Source: Alphaproteobacteria bacterium (GTDB taxonomy: Bacteria > Pseudomonadota > Alphaproteobacteria > Micavibrionales > Micavibrionaceae). Taken from it: DNA of 64,000 nt. Below are positions 27,408 to 35,981 of this stretch, in pieces. The stretch is from assembly GCA_021775965.1 (NCBI GenBank), contig JAJFGV010000071.1, positions 1 through 64,000 on the forward strand, given 5' to 3'. The notes beneath the pieces are model-generated. The model saw only the letters and a program-made list of their open reading frames with translations, was not told the origin of the DNA and ran no database searches. Position 1 is the first letter of the stretch, and the number at the start of each line of letters is the position of its first letter. A program made the position numbers and the translations under genes.

Positions 27408-27472
27408 GAGAAAAATTTCTGGCATTTTCCCTCGCAATCCCCTATATAAGGGGCGTTCCCTATACATTGCAA

Positions 27473-27531
27473 GGTTTGAAAAACCGTTGATCCAAGGAAC
27501 AGGATCGCGAAACACCCTTATTTTTCAAACC
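27473..27531 (+). other. structured 5' leader of trcR, nested stem-loop
   Basis: GGTTTGAAAAA (27473-27483) and TTTTTCAAACC (27521-27531) are perfect 11-base complements; inside them GATCC (27489-27493) pairs with GGATC (27502-27506). The outer stem ends four bases before the AAAGGAG ribosome site at 27535. A further small dyad CCCCT-ATATA-AGGGG lies at 27439-27453, in the promoter region. A structured leader just ahead of a regulator gene suggests post-transcriptional control or an mRNA stability element; this is inference. Confidence 0.5.
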
Positions 27532-27548
27532 CATAAAGGAGATTTAAG

Positions 27549-28256
27549 ATGGCACGCGCTGCAAAAACAACAACAGATAAACTCTTAATGCCCAAGGCGA
27601 CAGCCGTATGGCTTATTGAGAATACAGCCCTGACCTTTAAGCAAATCGGTGAATTCACCCTTTTGACCGAGATTGAGATTGAGGCTCTGGCCAATGAAGA
27701 TATCGGCCGCGGCCTGGTTGGTCGCCACCCAATTGAAAATGGCGAGCTTACCCCGGAAGAGCTGGAGCGCTGTGAAAAAGATGCGGATGCCAGTCTGGTT
27801 ATCGCCAAGCGCGAACTACCACCTGTCCAAGGCCGTGCCAAAGGCCCACGCTATACACCTGTATCCAAACGCGGTGACAAGCCCGATGCCATTGCTTTCA
27901 TCATCAAACAAAACCCGGAAATCAGCGACGCACAAATTTGCAAACTGGTTGGCACGACCAAGCCGACAATCGCCGCTGTACGTGACCGCACGCATCCAAA
28001 CAGCTCTAGCTTACGCCCGCGCCACCCGGCCGAACTTGGTCTGTGCAGCTATCAGGAATACGAAACATCTATGAACAAAGGCCTGAAGGCAGCCGGTAAA
28101 GACCCCGAAGCCGTTAAGGCCGAACGTGCTGCAGCGCTTGAAAAAGAGCGTCAGGAACGTGAAGACGACCAGCAAGGTGATGCCATCTCATCCGATGCGT
28201 TTGATTTCTCGAACTTCCTGACGGGCACAAGTAGCTCTTCCGAGAAAAGCGAATAA
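27549..28256 (+). CDS. trcR: DUF1013 cell-cycle regulator TrcR
   Basis: 235 residues. The N-terminus KATAVWLIENTALTFKQIGEFTLLTEIEIEALANEDIGRGLVGRHPIENGELTPEELERC and the segment GDKPDAIAFIIKQNPEISDAQICKLVGTTKPTIAAVRDRTH match DUF1013 (TrcR), which in Caulobacter is a conserved regulator acting on ctrA transcription. Two helix-turn-helix-like parts are visible (about residues 25-45 and 118-140); the C-terminal 50 residues are charged and flexible. It has a good AAAGGAG site, a structured leader and a clean terminator, so it is monocistronic. Confidence 0.9.
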   Translation: MARAAKTTTDKLLMPKATAVWLIENTALTFKQIGEFTLLTEIEIEALANEDIGRGLVGRHPIENGELTPEELERCEKDADASLVIAKRELPPVQGRAKGPRYTPVSKRGDKPDAIAFIIKQNPEISDAQICKLVGTTKPTIAAVRDRTHPNSSSLRPRHPAELGLCSYQEYETSMNKGLKAAGKDPEAVKAERAAALEKERQEREDDQQGDAISSDAFDFSNFLTGTSSSSEKSE

Positions 28257-28259
28257 AAA

Positions 28260-28292
28260 ACGGCCGGTAAAAATTTCAACCGGCCGTCTTTC
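28260..28292 (+). terminator. intrinsic terminator of trcR
   Basis: Stem ACGGCCGGT (28260-28268) with ACCGGCCGT (28279-28287), ten-base loop, followed by CTTTCT. Preceded by A's, so it may also end minus-strand transcription from the DUF465 gene. Confidence 0.85.
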
Positions 28293-28308
28293 TATCTATC
28301 AAAATCCG

Positions 28309-28509
28309 CTAGTAACCGCTGGCGGATTTTTTGATTCCTTCGATCTCCTCTTTAAGGACAAGCTTTTGCTTCTTCAATTTCTGCAGATAATAACTGGCGG
28401 AGGATGGCCTTTGTTGTTCTTTTTCAATGCGAATCGATAACTCAGAATGCTTTGATTTAAGGGCCTCAATACGAGAACTCTGTGAAGATGTCATTGCTTG
28501 CGCAGCCAT
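28309..28509 (-). CDS. DUF465 (YdcH-like) small protein
   Basis: 66 residues from the ATG at 28509, which has AGGAG seven bases upstream. The sequence RIEALKSKHSELSIRIEKEQQRPSSASYYLQKLKKQKLVLKEEIEGI is the DUF465 pattern: two helices joined by a RPxxD-like turn (here RPSS), with the LKKxKLxLKEEI ending. Function unknown. The 253 bp upstream, to the ALDH stop at 28763, hold no convincing gene; an A+T-rich hairpin with AACAAAGGAT/ATCCTTTTGTT arms (about 28606-28632), followed by T's on the minus strand, could end the ALDH transcript. Confidence 0.88.
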   Translation of the reverse strand: MAAQAMTSSQSSRIEALKSKHSELSIRIEKEQQRPSSASYYLQKLKKQKLVLKEEIEGIKKSASGY

Positions 28510-28762
28510 ATTATTCTCCTGTTCGTTTATCGTTATGTCGGTATAGATAGCCTTCACGCTACTCCATTCAGACGGCTTCTTGCAAAAAAGTTGACCCCAA
28601 TTAGAACAAACAAAGGATTCATCCTTTTGTTATAAACACTTATAATGTTTGATAATATTGTTACTCTGGATCGGTTTATGCCTCGCCACTATAATTTTAT
28701 TACACCGTGATTCGTATCTATAATTTATTATGGCATATACGAAAGGCGGACGTCAAAGAAAA

Positions 28763-30277
28763 CTAGAACTTAAATACCACACCCTGCGCCAGTGGCATTT
28801 CGTCCGAATAATTCACAGTTTGCGTCTGCCGGCGCATGTAAACCTTCCATGAATCGGAGCCACTTTCACGGCCGCCCCCGGTCTCTTTTTCACCGCCAAA
28901 CGCCCCGCCAATTTCGGCGCCACTAGTCCCTATATTCACATTGGCGATACCGCAATCACTCCCTGTGGCCGATAAAAATCTTTCCGCCTCGCGCATATTC
29001 TCAGTAAAGATGCAGGACGACAGACCTTGCGGCACGTCGTTATGCATCTGGGTCGCCTGCTCCATATCCGAATATTTAAGCGCGTACAAAATCGGCGCAA
29101 AGGTTTCATGCATCACCACATCACTTTGGTCTGACATTTCAACAATTGCCGGCGCCACATAAAAACCGCCTGGTACATTGTCGGTGACACGCTCACCACC
29201 GACCAGAACTTTACCGCCTTCGGCCTGCGCCTTCTTCAAGGTCTCCTGCATCCCGTCATAGGCCGCTTCGTCAATCAACGGCCCAACCAGCGTATTGCTA
29301 TCCAGCGGATCACCGATCCGTATCTGGCCATACGCCTTCACCAGCGAAGCCACCAACCCATCATAAATACTCTCATGCACAATCAAACGCCTGAGCGACG
29401 TACAACGCTGACCGCACGTGCCAACCGCGCCAAACAAGATCGCCCGCACAGCCATTTCCAGATCGGCCGTCGGTGAAACAACCATCGCGTTATTACCACC
29501 AAGCTCCAGCAAACTCCGCCCCAGCCGCGCGCCAACACGCGCACCGACATCACGGCCCATCATTGTGCTGCCCGTCGCACTGACCAGTGGAATATTTTTG
29601 TTATCGGCCAACGCCTCACCAACATCACGCCCACCGATTAAAACCTGTGATAAATTATCAGGGATATCATGACCGGCGGCTTTAAATTTCTCTACGGCGC
29701 GCTCAAACAAATTCTGACAGGCTAGCGCCGTGATCGGTGTTTTCTCTGATGGCTTCCAGATCAGTGCATTGCCACACACCAACGCCAGCGCCGCATTCCA
29801 CGCCCACACCGCCACTGGAAAATTAAACGCCGAAATAATCCCAATTACCCCCAGCGGATGCCAGGTTTCGCGCATGTGATGACCGGGCCGCTCCGATGCA
29901 ATCGTCAAACCGTATAATTGCCGCGACAGACCAACCGCAAAATCACATATATCGATCATCTCCTGAACTTCACCCAAGCCTTCAGATAAAACCTTACCGC
30001 ATTCAAGCGTGACCAGCTTACCAAGATCATCTTTGGATGCCCGCAATTCTTCCCCCAGCAAACGCACGAATTCACCGCGTACCGGCCCCGGCACCGCGCG
30101 CCACGTCATGAATGCCGCCTGCGCTTTATCAACGGCTGGTGCGACATCCGCCGCCTTATGCTGCTGCAACGACCCCAGCTTCGCCCCATCAACCGGTGAA
30201 TGAACGTCCAGATCACCCTTGCCCAGATCAGCAGGATCGATGCCAAGGTTATTCAAAATGTCTTCTGTTTCACTCAT
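28763..30277 (-). CDS. ALDH7 (antiquitin)-type aldehyde dehydrogenase
   Basis: 504 residues. The NAD-dependent aldehyde dehydrogenase motifs are all present: SAFNFPVAVWAWNAALALVCGN, LLELGGNNAMVV (general base Glu), FGAVGTCGQRCTSLRR (nucleophilic Cys about 300), and the C-terminal GSDSWKVYMRRQTQTVNYSDEMPLAQGVVF, which is characteristic of ALDH7 / alpha-aminoadipic semialdehyde dehydrogenases. The likely reaction is oxidation of alpha-aminoadipate semialdehyde in lysine degradation; no other lysine catabolic gene adjoins, so substrate is inferred. DUF924 gene follows upstream on the same strand (11 bp), so an operon is likely. Confidence 0.9.
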   Translation of the reverse strand: MSETEDILNNLGIDPADLGKGDLDVHSPVDGAKLGSLQQHKAADVAPAVDKAQAAFMTWRAVPGPVRGEFVRLLGEELRASKDDLGKLVTLECGKVLSEGLGEVQEMIDICDFAVGLSRQLYGLTIASERPGHHMRETWHPLGVIGIISAFNFPVAVWAWNAALALVCGNALIWKPSEKTPITALACQNLFERAVEKFKAAGHDIPDNLSQVLIGGRDVGEALADNKNIPLVSATGSTMMGRDVGARVGARLGRSLLELGGNNAMVVSPTADLEMAVRAILFGAVGTCGQRCTSLRRLIVHESIYDGLVASLVKAYGQIRIGDPLDSNTLVGPLIDEAAYDGMQETLKKAQAEGGKVLVGGERVTDNVPGGFYVAPAIVEMSDQSDVVMHETFAPILYALKYSDMEQATQMHNDVPQGLSSCIFTENMREAERFLSATGSDCGIANVNIGTSGAEIGGAFGGEKETGGGRESGSDSWKVYMRRQTQTVNYSDEMPLAQGVVFKF

Positions 30278-30288
30278 TATTATTCTTT

Positions 30289-30840
30289 CTAAAAACCCGA
30301 TGGATGTTCTTTTAAATGTTCCAATTCTTCGGTGGTGCTCGTCCGTCCCAATACTTCATTACGATGCGGGAAACGTCCAAATTTTTCAATCACAACCCTA
30401 TGCCTTAGTGCGTAATCATACCCGGCCGGGTTGTCATCACCCATCGCTTCCATCAGCTCAACGGAACGGTTTTGATCGCGCAGCTCTTCGCTATGCTGGA
30501 ACGGCACATAAAGGAAGCCACGCTTGACGGGCTCCAGGATTTGATCAAACCCCTTACTAATCGCCTCTTTTACAATCAAAAGCGCTTTGCGATCCGTTGC
30601 AAATGCCTCTGGCTTGCCACGAAACATGGAGCGCGGAAATTGATCCAGTAAAATACAAAGCGCCAAGGCTCCATCCTCGTCAGATGCCCAACTGTCGCAC
30701 AAACCATCTTTGGCCATCTCATAAGTCGCCAAAAACTTCTCAGCTATCAGCGCATCAAGATCAGGACCAGCTTGAAACCACTGCTGCGGCTGTACTTCTT
30801 CAAACCAGAAATGGAGGATTTCATATTTTGTGTCACGCAT
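30289..30840 (-). CDS. DUF924 family protein
   Basis: 183 residues from the ATG at 30840; a TTG three codons earlier is the only alternative. The motifs ILHFWFEEVQPQQWFQ at the start, LCILLDQFPRSMFRG, ALLIVKEAISKGFDQIL, GFLYVPFQHSEELRDQ and EKFGRFPHRNEVLGR are DUF924, a mostly helical family of unknown function. A ribosome site is not obvious. Its operon partners are ALDH7 (downstream) and perhaps the small membrane protein upstream. Confidence 0.9.
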   Translation of the reverse strand: MRDTKYEILHFWFEEVQPQQWFQAGPDLDALIAEKFLATYEMAKDGLCDSWASDEDGALALCILLDQFPRSMFRGKPEAFATDRKALLIVKEAISKGFDQILEPVKRGFLYVPFQHSEELRDQNRSVELMEAMGDDNPAGYDYALRHRVVIEKFGRFPHRNEVLGRTSTTEELEHLKEHPSGF

Positions 30841-30857
30841 GGCAAGCAACCATATGG

Positions 30858-31118
30858 TTAATCTTTTAAGTCTTCTATGAGTTTAACCATTTTATTCTCG
30901 GCAACACCAGCCCGCCATGTAAAAAACAACGCCGGCAGAAGAGAAGCGACAAAAAAGCCAACACTGATAGGATTCATAAAGGCTGTTTTGATATCTCCAT
31001 CGAATTTTTCGAAATAAAAATAAGAAAACATGGCCAAACCGCCAACAAGAAAAAAAATAGCCAAAACCCTGTAGATCTTGGACTTAATAAGATTTTCTTT
31101 GACCTGCTCTTTACTCAT
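30858..31118 (-). CDS. small two-helix membrane protein
   Basis: 86 residues; not recognised. Residues 19-38 and 52-70 are hydrophobic helices separated by a charged loop with KFDGDIKTAFMN; the ends are charged (MSKEQVKENLIKSK and MVKLIEDLKD), so both termini probably face the cytoplasm. It directly follows petC by 12 bp on the same strand, which suggests it is translated with the bc1 operon, but a role in the complex is only a guess. Confidence 0.6.
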   Translation of the reverse strand: MSKEQVKENLIKSKIYRVLAIFFLVGGLAMFSYFYFEKFDGDIKTAFMNPISVGFFVASLLPALFFTWRAGVAENKMVKLIEDLKD

Positions 31119-31130
31119 GGCTTTTAGGCT

Positions 31131-31892
31131 TTAGTGGACATCGCTCCAGATTTTACGCTTCACGCCATACATCACGCCAGCAAACACGAGCAGGAAGATA
31201 ATCGCTTTCATTCCCGTTCTCTTGCGTGTCTCCATATACGGATCACCCGCCCAGGTTAAAAACTCCACGACATCACTGGCATATTGATCGAGTGTGTCCG
31301 GGCTGCCGTCTTCATAAGCCACCTGCCCATCCGAAAGCGGCGGTGCCATCGCAATCACATGGCCGGGCATATATTTGTTCCAGTACTGACCTTCGAGAAG
31401 ATGCGCATCATGCGGCGCGTCTTTATAGCCCGTCAAAATAGCGTGAATATAATCCGGCCCGTGATGGCGTGCCTTGATGATCAGCGATAAATCCGGCGGC
31501 AACGCGCCGCCATTGGCATAGGCTGCAGCCTTGTCATTTTCAAACGGTGATGGAAACGCATCACTCGGCCGCGCCGGGCGCTCAAACATTTTACCCTCCT
31601 CATTCGGACCGTCCACCACGCTATATTCACCGGCAATCGCCTTCACCTGGCTATCGTCATACCCAAGATCGGTGAGATTACGAAATGACAGCTGCTTCAT
31701 TGAATGGCAAGACGCACAAACTTCGCGATACACCTTATAGCCGCGCTGCAACGCCGCCTTATCATATGTGCCGTTAACACCGCTGAAATGCCAGTGATGA
31801 TGCGGCGGCGGGACGGTTTCCCCACCCCCGGCAAAACCGGTAACAGGCACAAGAACCAAAACAGCGATAAGCAAAAGCGAACGTATCATCAT
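31131..31892 (-). CDS. petC: cytochrome c1
   Basis: 253 residues with an N-terminal signal peptide. Heme c binding is CASCHSM (about residues 60-66); the methionine ligand lies in [14 protein letters not shown]; the C-terminal hydrophobic helix ([20 protein letters not shown]) anchors the protein in the inner membrane. It passes electrons from the Rieske centre to cytochrome c in the bc1 complex. Its start overlaps the petB stop (ATGA). Confidence 0.96.
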   Translation of the reverse strand: MMIRSLLLIAVLVLVPVTGFAGGGETVPPPHHHWHFSGVNGTYDKAALQRGYKVYREVCASCHSMKQLSFRNLTDLGYDDSQVKAIAGEYSVVDGPNEEGKMFERPARPSDAFPSPFENDKAAAYANGGALPPDLSLIIKARHHGPDYIHAILTGYKDAPHDAHLLEGQYWNKYMPGHVIAMAPPLSDGQVAYEDGSPDTLDQYASDVVEFLTWAGDPYMETRKRTGMKAIIFLLVFAGVMYGVKRKIWSDVH

Positions 31893-33181
31893 GCCTTCTC
31901 TCTTTCCGCCTGCAACACCGCATCATGGATAGACTTGGGCAAATCGCGGCCCTTCTCGGTGTTATTAAGCCACGGAATAATCACGAGGAAGAACCCATAG
32001 TAATACGTCGTACACAAAATCCCCACCAGCGTCATCGGCAAACCAAAGAACATGGCATCGGCCGATTGCGACCCCACATAGCCCAGCATACAAAACACCA
32101 CGAGGAAGACGAGCAGGAAGAATTTATATTTCGGACGATACCGGCAGCTGCGGATCGGATGTGTATCCAGCCACGGCAATATGAGCAGCAACCCAATCGA
32201 GCCAAACATCGAAATCACCCCGCCGAGTTTAGCCGAAATGATCGTAATATCCGTAAAGGGAATCCCGATATCAAACGTAATCGCCCGCAAGATTGCATAG
32301 AACGGCAGGAAATACCATTCCGGAACAATATGCGCTGGCGTCACCAGCGAATTGGCTTCCTTGTAATTATCCGGATGGCCCAGATAATCCGGCGCATAAA
32401 ACACAAACACACAAAACACCACCAAAAACACCAGCAAGCCAAACGTGTCTTTCATCGTGTAATAAGGATGAAACGGCAGCGTATCCTGCTTACCCTTGGG
32501 CTCAATCCCGCTCGGATTGTTCGAGCCGCAAATATGCAGCGCCCAGACATGAAGGAAGACCACCGCTAAAATCACAAACGGCATCAGATAATGCAGGGCA
32601 AAAAACCGGTTCAGCGTCGGGTTATCAATTGCAAATCCACCCCACAGCAAGGTCACAATACTATCCCCAACGAAAGGAATAGCTGAGAACAGATTGGTAA
32701 TCACCGTCGCGCCCCAATAACTCATCTGTCCCCAGGGCAGCACATAGCCCATAAAGGCTGTGGCCATCATCAACAGAAAAATCACCACACCGAGAATCCA
32801 CAGCAATTCGCGTGGCTTTTTATACGATCCGTAATACATGCCACGGAAAATATGAACGTAAACGGCAATAAAGAAAAACGACGCGCCGTTCATATGAATG
32901 TCACGCAGCATCCAGCCCCAATTCACATCACGGTCAATCCGCTCAACGGAATCAAAAGCCATATCGACATGCGGCGTGTAATTCATCGCCAGAAAAATTC
33001 CGGTGACAATCATCGCGATCAGCATAAACATAGCAATCGCACCAAAATTCCAGAAATAATTGAAATTGCGCGGCGTTGGAAATACGCCGTATTCCTTCTG
33101 CATCAACGTGAACAGCGGCAACCGCTCGTCAATCCAGTTGACGACCTTGTTATCAAATTCTATGCGCTCACCGCTGCCCAT
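31889..33181 (-). CDS. petB: cytochrome b of the bc1 complex
   Basis: 430 residues from the ATG at 33181, with the petA stop just ahead; an in-frame TTG four codons upstream is less likely. It has eight or nine membrane helices with the heme-binding histidines, the Qo-site [13 protein letters not shown] motif and [18 protein letters not shown]. The bifurcated oxidation of ubiquinol takes place here. The single polypeptide form and the petA-petB-petC order match alphaproteobacterial fbc operons. Confidence 0.97.
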   Translation of the reverse strand: MGSGERIEFDNKVVNWIDERLPLFTLMQKEYGVFPTPRNFNYFWNFGAIAMFMLIAMIVTGIFLAMNYTPHVDMAFDSVERIDRDVNWGWMLRDIHMNGASFFFIAVYVHIFRGMYYGSYKKPRELLWILGVVIFLLMMATAFMGYVLPWGQMSYWGATVITNLFSAIPFVGDSIVTLLWGGFAIDNPTLNRFFALHYLMPFVILAVVFLHVWALHICGSNNPSGIEPKGKQDTLPFHPYYTMKDTFGLLVFLVVFCVFVFYAPDYLGHPDNYKEANSLVTPAHIVPEWYFLPFYAILRAITFDIGIPFTDITIISAKLGGVISMFGSIGLLLILPWLDTHPIRSCRYRPKYKFFLLVFLVVFCMLGYVGSQSADAMFFGLPMTLVGILCTTYYYGFFLVIIPWLNNTEKGRDLPKSIHDAVLQAEREKA

Positions 33182-33185
33182 CGCC

Positions 33186-33758
33186 CTAACCAATCTTTAT
33201 CAATGTATCACTGAGAAACTCATAAGGCGGCACAGCCAGATTCTTCGGCGCCGGCCCCTTGCGAATGCGTCCGGATGTATCGTAATGCGAGCCATGGCAC
33301 GGGCAGAACCAACCACCAAAATCACCCTTGCTCTCACTGGTTTTCTGTCCCACCGGAACACAGCCCAGATGCGTGCAGATCCCAACCACGATTAACCATT
33401 CATCTTTGTCTTTTGTAACGCGCTCGACATCATCCTGCTTGTCGCTGAGGTCTGCAATATTCACCGCGCGCGCCTCTTCAACCTCTTTCTCCGTACGGTG
33501 GCGCACAAAAACCGGCTTGCCCTGCCACATCACCGTAATCGACTGCCCTTTGGCAATAGGCGACAAATCCACTTCTGTTGTTGAAAGCGCCAGCGTATCG
33601 GCCGCCGGATTCATCGAACTCACAAGGGGCCAAACCGCAATACCGGCACCAACCGCGCCAAAAGAGCCCGCCGTCAGGAATAGGAAATCCCGGCGTGTTT
33701 CACCGTCATCATCGTGGTCCAGACTGATCCCGTCCTGGGACTTGCTACCTGCCGTCAT
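33186..33758 (-). CDS. petA: ubiquinol-cytochrome c reductase iron-sulfur (Rieske) subunit
   Basis: 190 residues from the ATG at 33758. The N-terminal [19 protein letters not shown] is a twin-arginine export signal that also forms the membrane anchor; [10 protein letters not shown] (about residue 132) and [13 protein letters not shown] bind the 2Fe-2S cluster through two Cys and two His. First gene of the bc1 operon. The long frame upstream of the chosen start has no Rieske-like sequence. It is divergent from trmL. Confidence 0.95.
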   Translation of the reverse strand: MTAGSKSQDGISLDHDDDGETRRDFLFLTAGSFGAVGAGIAVWPLVSSMNPAADTLALSTTEVDLSPIAKGQSITVMWQGKPVFVRHRTEKEVEEARAVNIADLSDKQDDVERVTKDKDEWLIVVGICTHLGCVPVGQKTSESKGDFGGWFCPCHGSHYDTSGRIRKGPAPKNLAVPPYEFLSDTLIKIG

Positions 33759-33883
33759 TTTTATGCAATACTCGTAATTGAAAGAGGGGTAATCAGAGAA
33801 AGAATTTGTACCTTTCTCTTTATAAATCATCAACCCTGCTATATCCACATCTGTATGAGAAAAATACAATTTTCCACAGCGAA

Positions 33884-34342
33884 ATGATCAAGGTGGCCTT
33901 ATATCAGCCGGATATACCCCAGAACGTGGGCGCGATGATGCGCCTGTGTGCATGTCTTGGTGTACGGCTGGATGTTATCGGCCCTTGCGGATTCGTCTGG
34001 GATGATAAGAAAATCAGGCAAGCCGGGCTGGATTATGTCGATAAGGTGAAGCTGACCCGCTACAATTCCTGGGAACAGTTTATAGCCTCAACCCCGGACA
34101 GCCGTATCATCCTCATGACCACAAAGACCGACACCCCTTATACGTCCTTTGAATTTCAGGACGGTGATATCCTGCTGGCCGGCCGTGAAAGCGCCGGTGT
34201 ACCGGACGAAATCCACGAATCTGCTGATGCCCGCATTGCCATTACAATGCAAAATGACCTAAGGTCGCTCAATATTGTCAATGCAACGTCTATGATACTG
34301 GGCGAAGCCTTAAGGCAGACGAATAAGCACTTGACAAATTAG
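33884..34342 (+). CDS. trmL: tRNA (cytidine(34)-2'-O)-methyltransferase
   Basis: 152 residues from the ATG at 33884. The SPOUT fold is seen in [23 protein letters not shown] at the start and [27 protein letters not shown]...[19 protein letters not shown] at the end, the two SPOUT motifs of TrmL. It methylates the wobble base of tRNA-Leu (cytidine and uridine forms). The tRNA-Leu(CAA) found in this window is a predicted substrate. The hemF promoter begins inside its last codons. Confidence 0.93.
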   Translation: MIKVALYQPDIPQNVGAMMRLCACLGVRLDVIGPCGFVWDDKKIRQAGLDYVDKVKLTRYNSWEQFIASTPDSRIILMTTKTDTPYTSFEFQDGDILLAGRESAGVPDEIHESADARIAITMQNDLRSLNIVNATSMILGEALRQTNKHLTN

Positions 34343-34359
34343 GATATGTTTCCTATAAT
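34331..34359 (+). promoter_or_regulatory. perfect-consensus promoter of hemF with spacer dyad
   Basis: TTGACA (34331-34336), 17-bp spacer, TATAAT (34354-34359): the full sigma-70 consensus. The spacer holds the dyad TAGGA-N6-TCCTA, which overlaps the ends of the spacer. It lies in the last codons of trmL, so hemF has its own promoter, with a leader of about 85 nt. A second promoter at 61136 has the same sequence at 27 of 29 positions. Confidence 0.75.
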
Positions 34360-34451
34360 AGGGATGTAAATCACCCGAAATATATCAAAATAAAAGAAGG
34401 CAGGGGGCACCCCCCACTAAAATTTGCGACCGAACTAAAGGAAAAGCCATT

Positions 34452-35360
34452 ATGTCAGCCAAAACAAAACCTTACGAGGCAGAAAATCTTGGGAATCAGC
34501 AAGATATAGCCACCACCTGGTTTCGCTCGCTGCGCGATCAAATCTGCGCCGAATTTGAAAAAATCGAGGATGAACTTTCCGATGGCCCTAAAATGACCCG
34601 TGAACCGGGTCGTTTTGAGCGCAAAAACTGGGATCGCGCAGAGGGCTTGTCCGGCGAAGCCTTGGCGAAGCCGGGGGGCGGCGGTGAAATGTCGATCATG
34701 CGCGGCCGTGTCTTTGAAAAGGTTGGCGTCAATATCTCTACAGTTCACGGCAGCTTTTCCGAAGAATTCCGCGAGAGAATCCCCGGCGCCAATGATAGTG
34801 ACGGCGCCTTTTGGGCTGCCGGTATTTCGCTGGTCGCCCATATGCAAAGCCCCCTCGTTCCGGCCGTTCACATGAATACGCGCATGATCTGCACGTCCAA
34901 AACCTGGTTTGGCGGCGGTATGGATTTAACCCCGATGCTCGAGGACCCCGATGACACACAAGCCTTCCACGAAGCCCTCAAAACCTGCTGTAACCAGCAT
35001 GGAGAGGGCGCTTACGACGAATATAAAGCCTGGTGTGACCGTTATTTCTTCCTGCCTCACCGTGATGAAGCCCGCGGCGTTGGTGGTATTTTCTATGATT
35101 ATTTAGAGAATGACTGGGATTCAGATTTTGCCTTCACCAAAGATGTTGGCGAGACCTTTTTGAGCATATATCCGCAGCTCGTACGCAAATCCATGAACCG
35201 TGACTGGAGCGATGAACAACGCGAGGCCCAACTCGTCAAACGTGGCCGCTACGTTGAGTTTAACCTACTTTACGACCGCGGCACCCAGTTCGGCCTCAAA
35301 ACCGGCGGCAATACCGAAGCCATCCTCATGTCCCTCCCCCCCGAGGTAAAATGGCCCTAA
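34452..35360 (+). CDS. hemF: oxygen-dependent coproporphyrinogen III oxidase
   Basis: 302 residues. It turns coproporphyrinogen III into protoporphyrinogen IX with O2 in heme synthesis, in the cytosol. Motifs typical of Hem[89 protein letters not shown], and [39 protein letters not shown]. An AAAGGA site lies before the ATG. The aerobic form agrees with the aerobic bc1 operon nearby. The promoter is consensus with an operator-like dyad, so heme synthesis may be regulated here. Confidence 0.97.
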   Translation: MSAKTKPYEAENLGNQQDIATTWFRSLRDQICAEFEKIEDELSDGPKMTREPGRFERKNWDRAEGLSGEALAKPGGGGEMSIMRGRVFEKVGVNISTVHGSFSEEFRERIPGANDSDGAFWAAGISLVAHMQSPLVPAVHMNTRMICTSKTWFGGGMDLTPMLEDPDDTQAFHEALKTCCNQHGEGAYDEYKAWCDRYFFLPHRDEARGVGGIFYDYLENDWDSDFAFTKDVGETFLSIYPQLVRKSMNRDWSDEQREAQLVKRGRYVEFNLLYDRGTQFGLKTGGNTEAILMSLPPEVKWP

Positions 35361-35382
35361 GACCTTGGCAAAGATATTTTTC

Positions 35383-35412
35383 TTGCATATAAATACCGGA
35401 TTGCGGTATAAA
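35383..35412 (+). promoter_or_regulatory. promoter of the unknown gene at 35451
   Basis: TTGCAT (35383-35388), 18-bp spacer, TATAAA (35407-35412), about 38 bp before the start codon. Good match; no known operator seen. Confidence 0.5.
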
Positions 35413-35450
35413 ACTATAAATTATTAACATAATAAACAAGGGGCGGTTTT

Positions 35451-35942
35451 ATGAACGAAACAAAAAGTACTCTGGAGCAAACACTCGAATATGTAGGTCA
35501 AAAAGACGGTAATACTATCAAGTTTGCCACGGGCAATCGCCACCCGGTTTTAGAATGTCATGGCAAAGGCTGTACACAGGTTTTTATAAAAAATGCCCTT
35601 AGTATAACGCAACCAAACGCCCAGAAAGTTTCCGCAATCCACGATAACGGACAGATTGAAAGAGAAAACGGCAATAGCTTCACCCCTCTTCCCGACAGCA
35701 TCTACAAAATTGTCACATATGATTCTCAAAGCAACGATGTATTAAAAATCCACACGAATAGCAGCCCTCGGGAAGAATTTTTTCTTTTCCTTGAAAGCGA
35801 CAGCCCCGTGAGAAGCAATGATCTACAAGACCTTCTATCGCCAACACTACAAGAACTGACAAGAAGATCAGAGCCTCAGATGGTTCCAACAAATACAGAA
35901 ACAACGCCTCTCAACCCACAACCAATACTCGTGGCTAACTAA
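35451..35942 (+). CDS. unknown cytoplasmic protein
   Basis: 163 residues; no family recognised. No signal peptide or membrane helix. It has a beta-rich look (short hydrophobic strands between polar loops), two cysteines close together in LECHGKGCTQ, and a flexible Thr/Pro/Asn tail. It has its own promoter, AGGGGC ribosome-site region, and A+T-rich flanks. It is convergent with the tRNA nucleotidyltransferase gene. Confidence 0.6.
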   Translation: MNETKSTLEQTLEYVGQKDGNTIKFATGNRHPVLECHGKGCTQVFIKNALSITQPNAQKVSAIHDNGQIERENGNSFTPLPDSIYKIVTYDSQSNDVLKIHTNSSPREEFFLFLESDSPVRSNDLQDLLSPTLQELTRRSEPQMVPTNTETTPLNPQPILVAN

Positions 35943-35981
35943 AAAGAAAACAATGAGTGACCGTAATACCTTAGACTAAAT

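Noticed and set aside
28633-28762. Short ORF starting MFDNIVTLDRF in the gap before the ALDH stop
   Set aside because: Only 19 codons, no ribosome site; region has A+T-rich composition without coding pattern.
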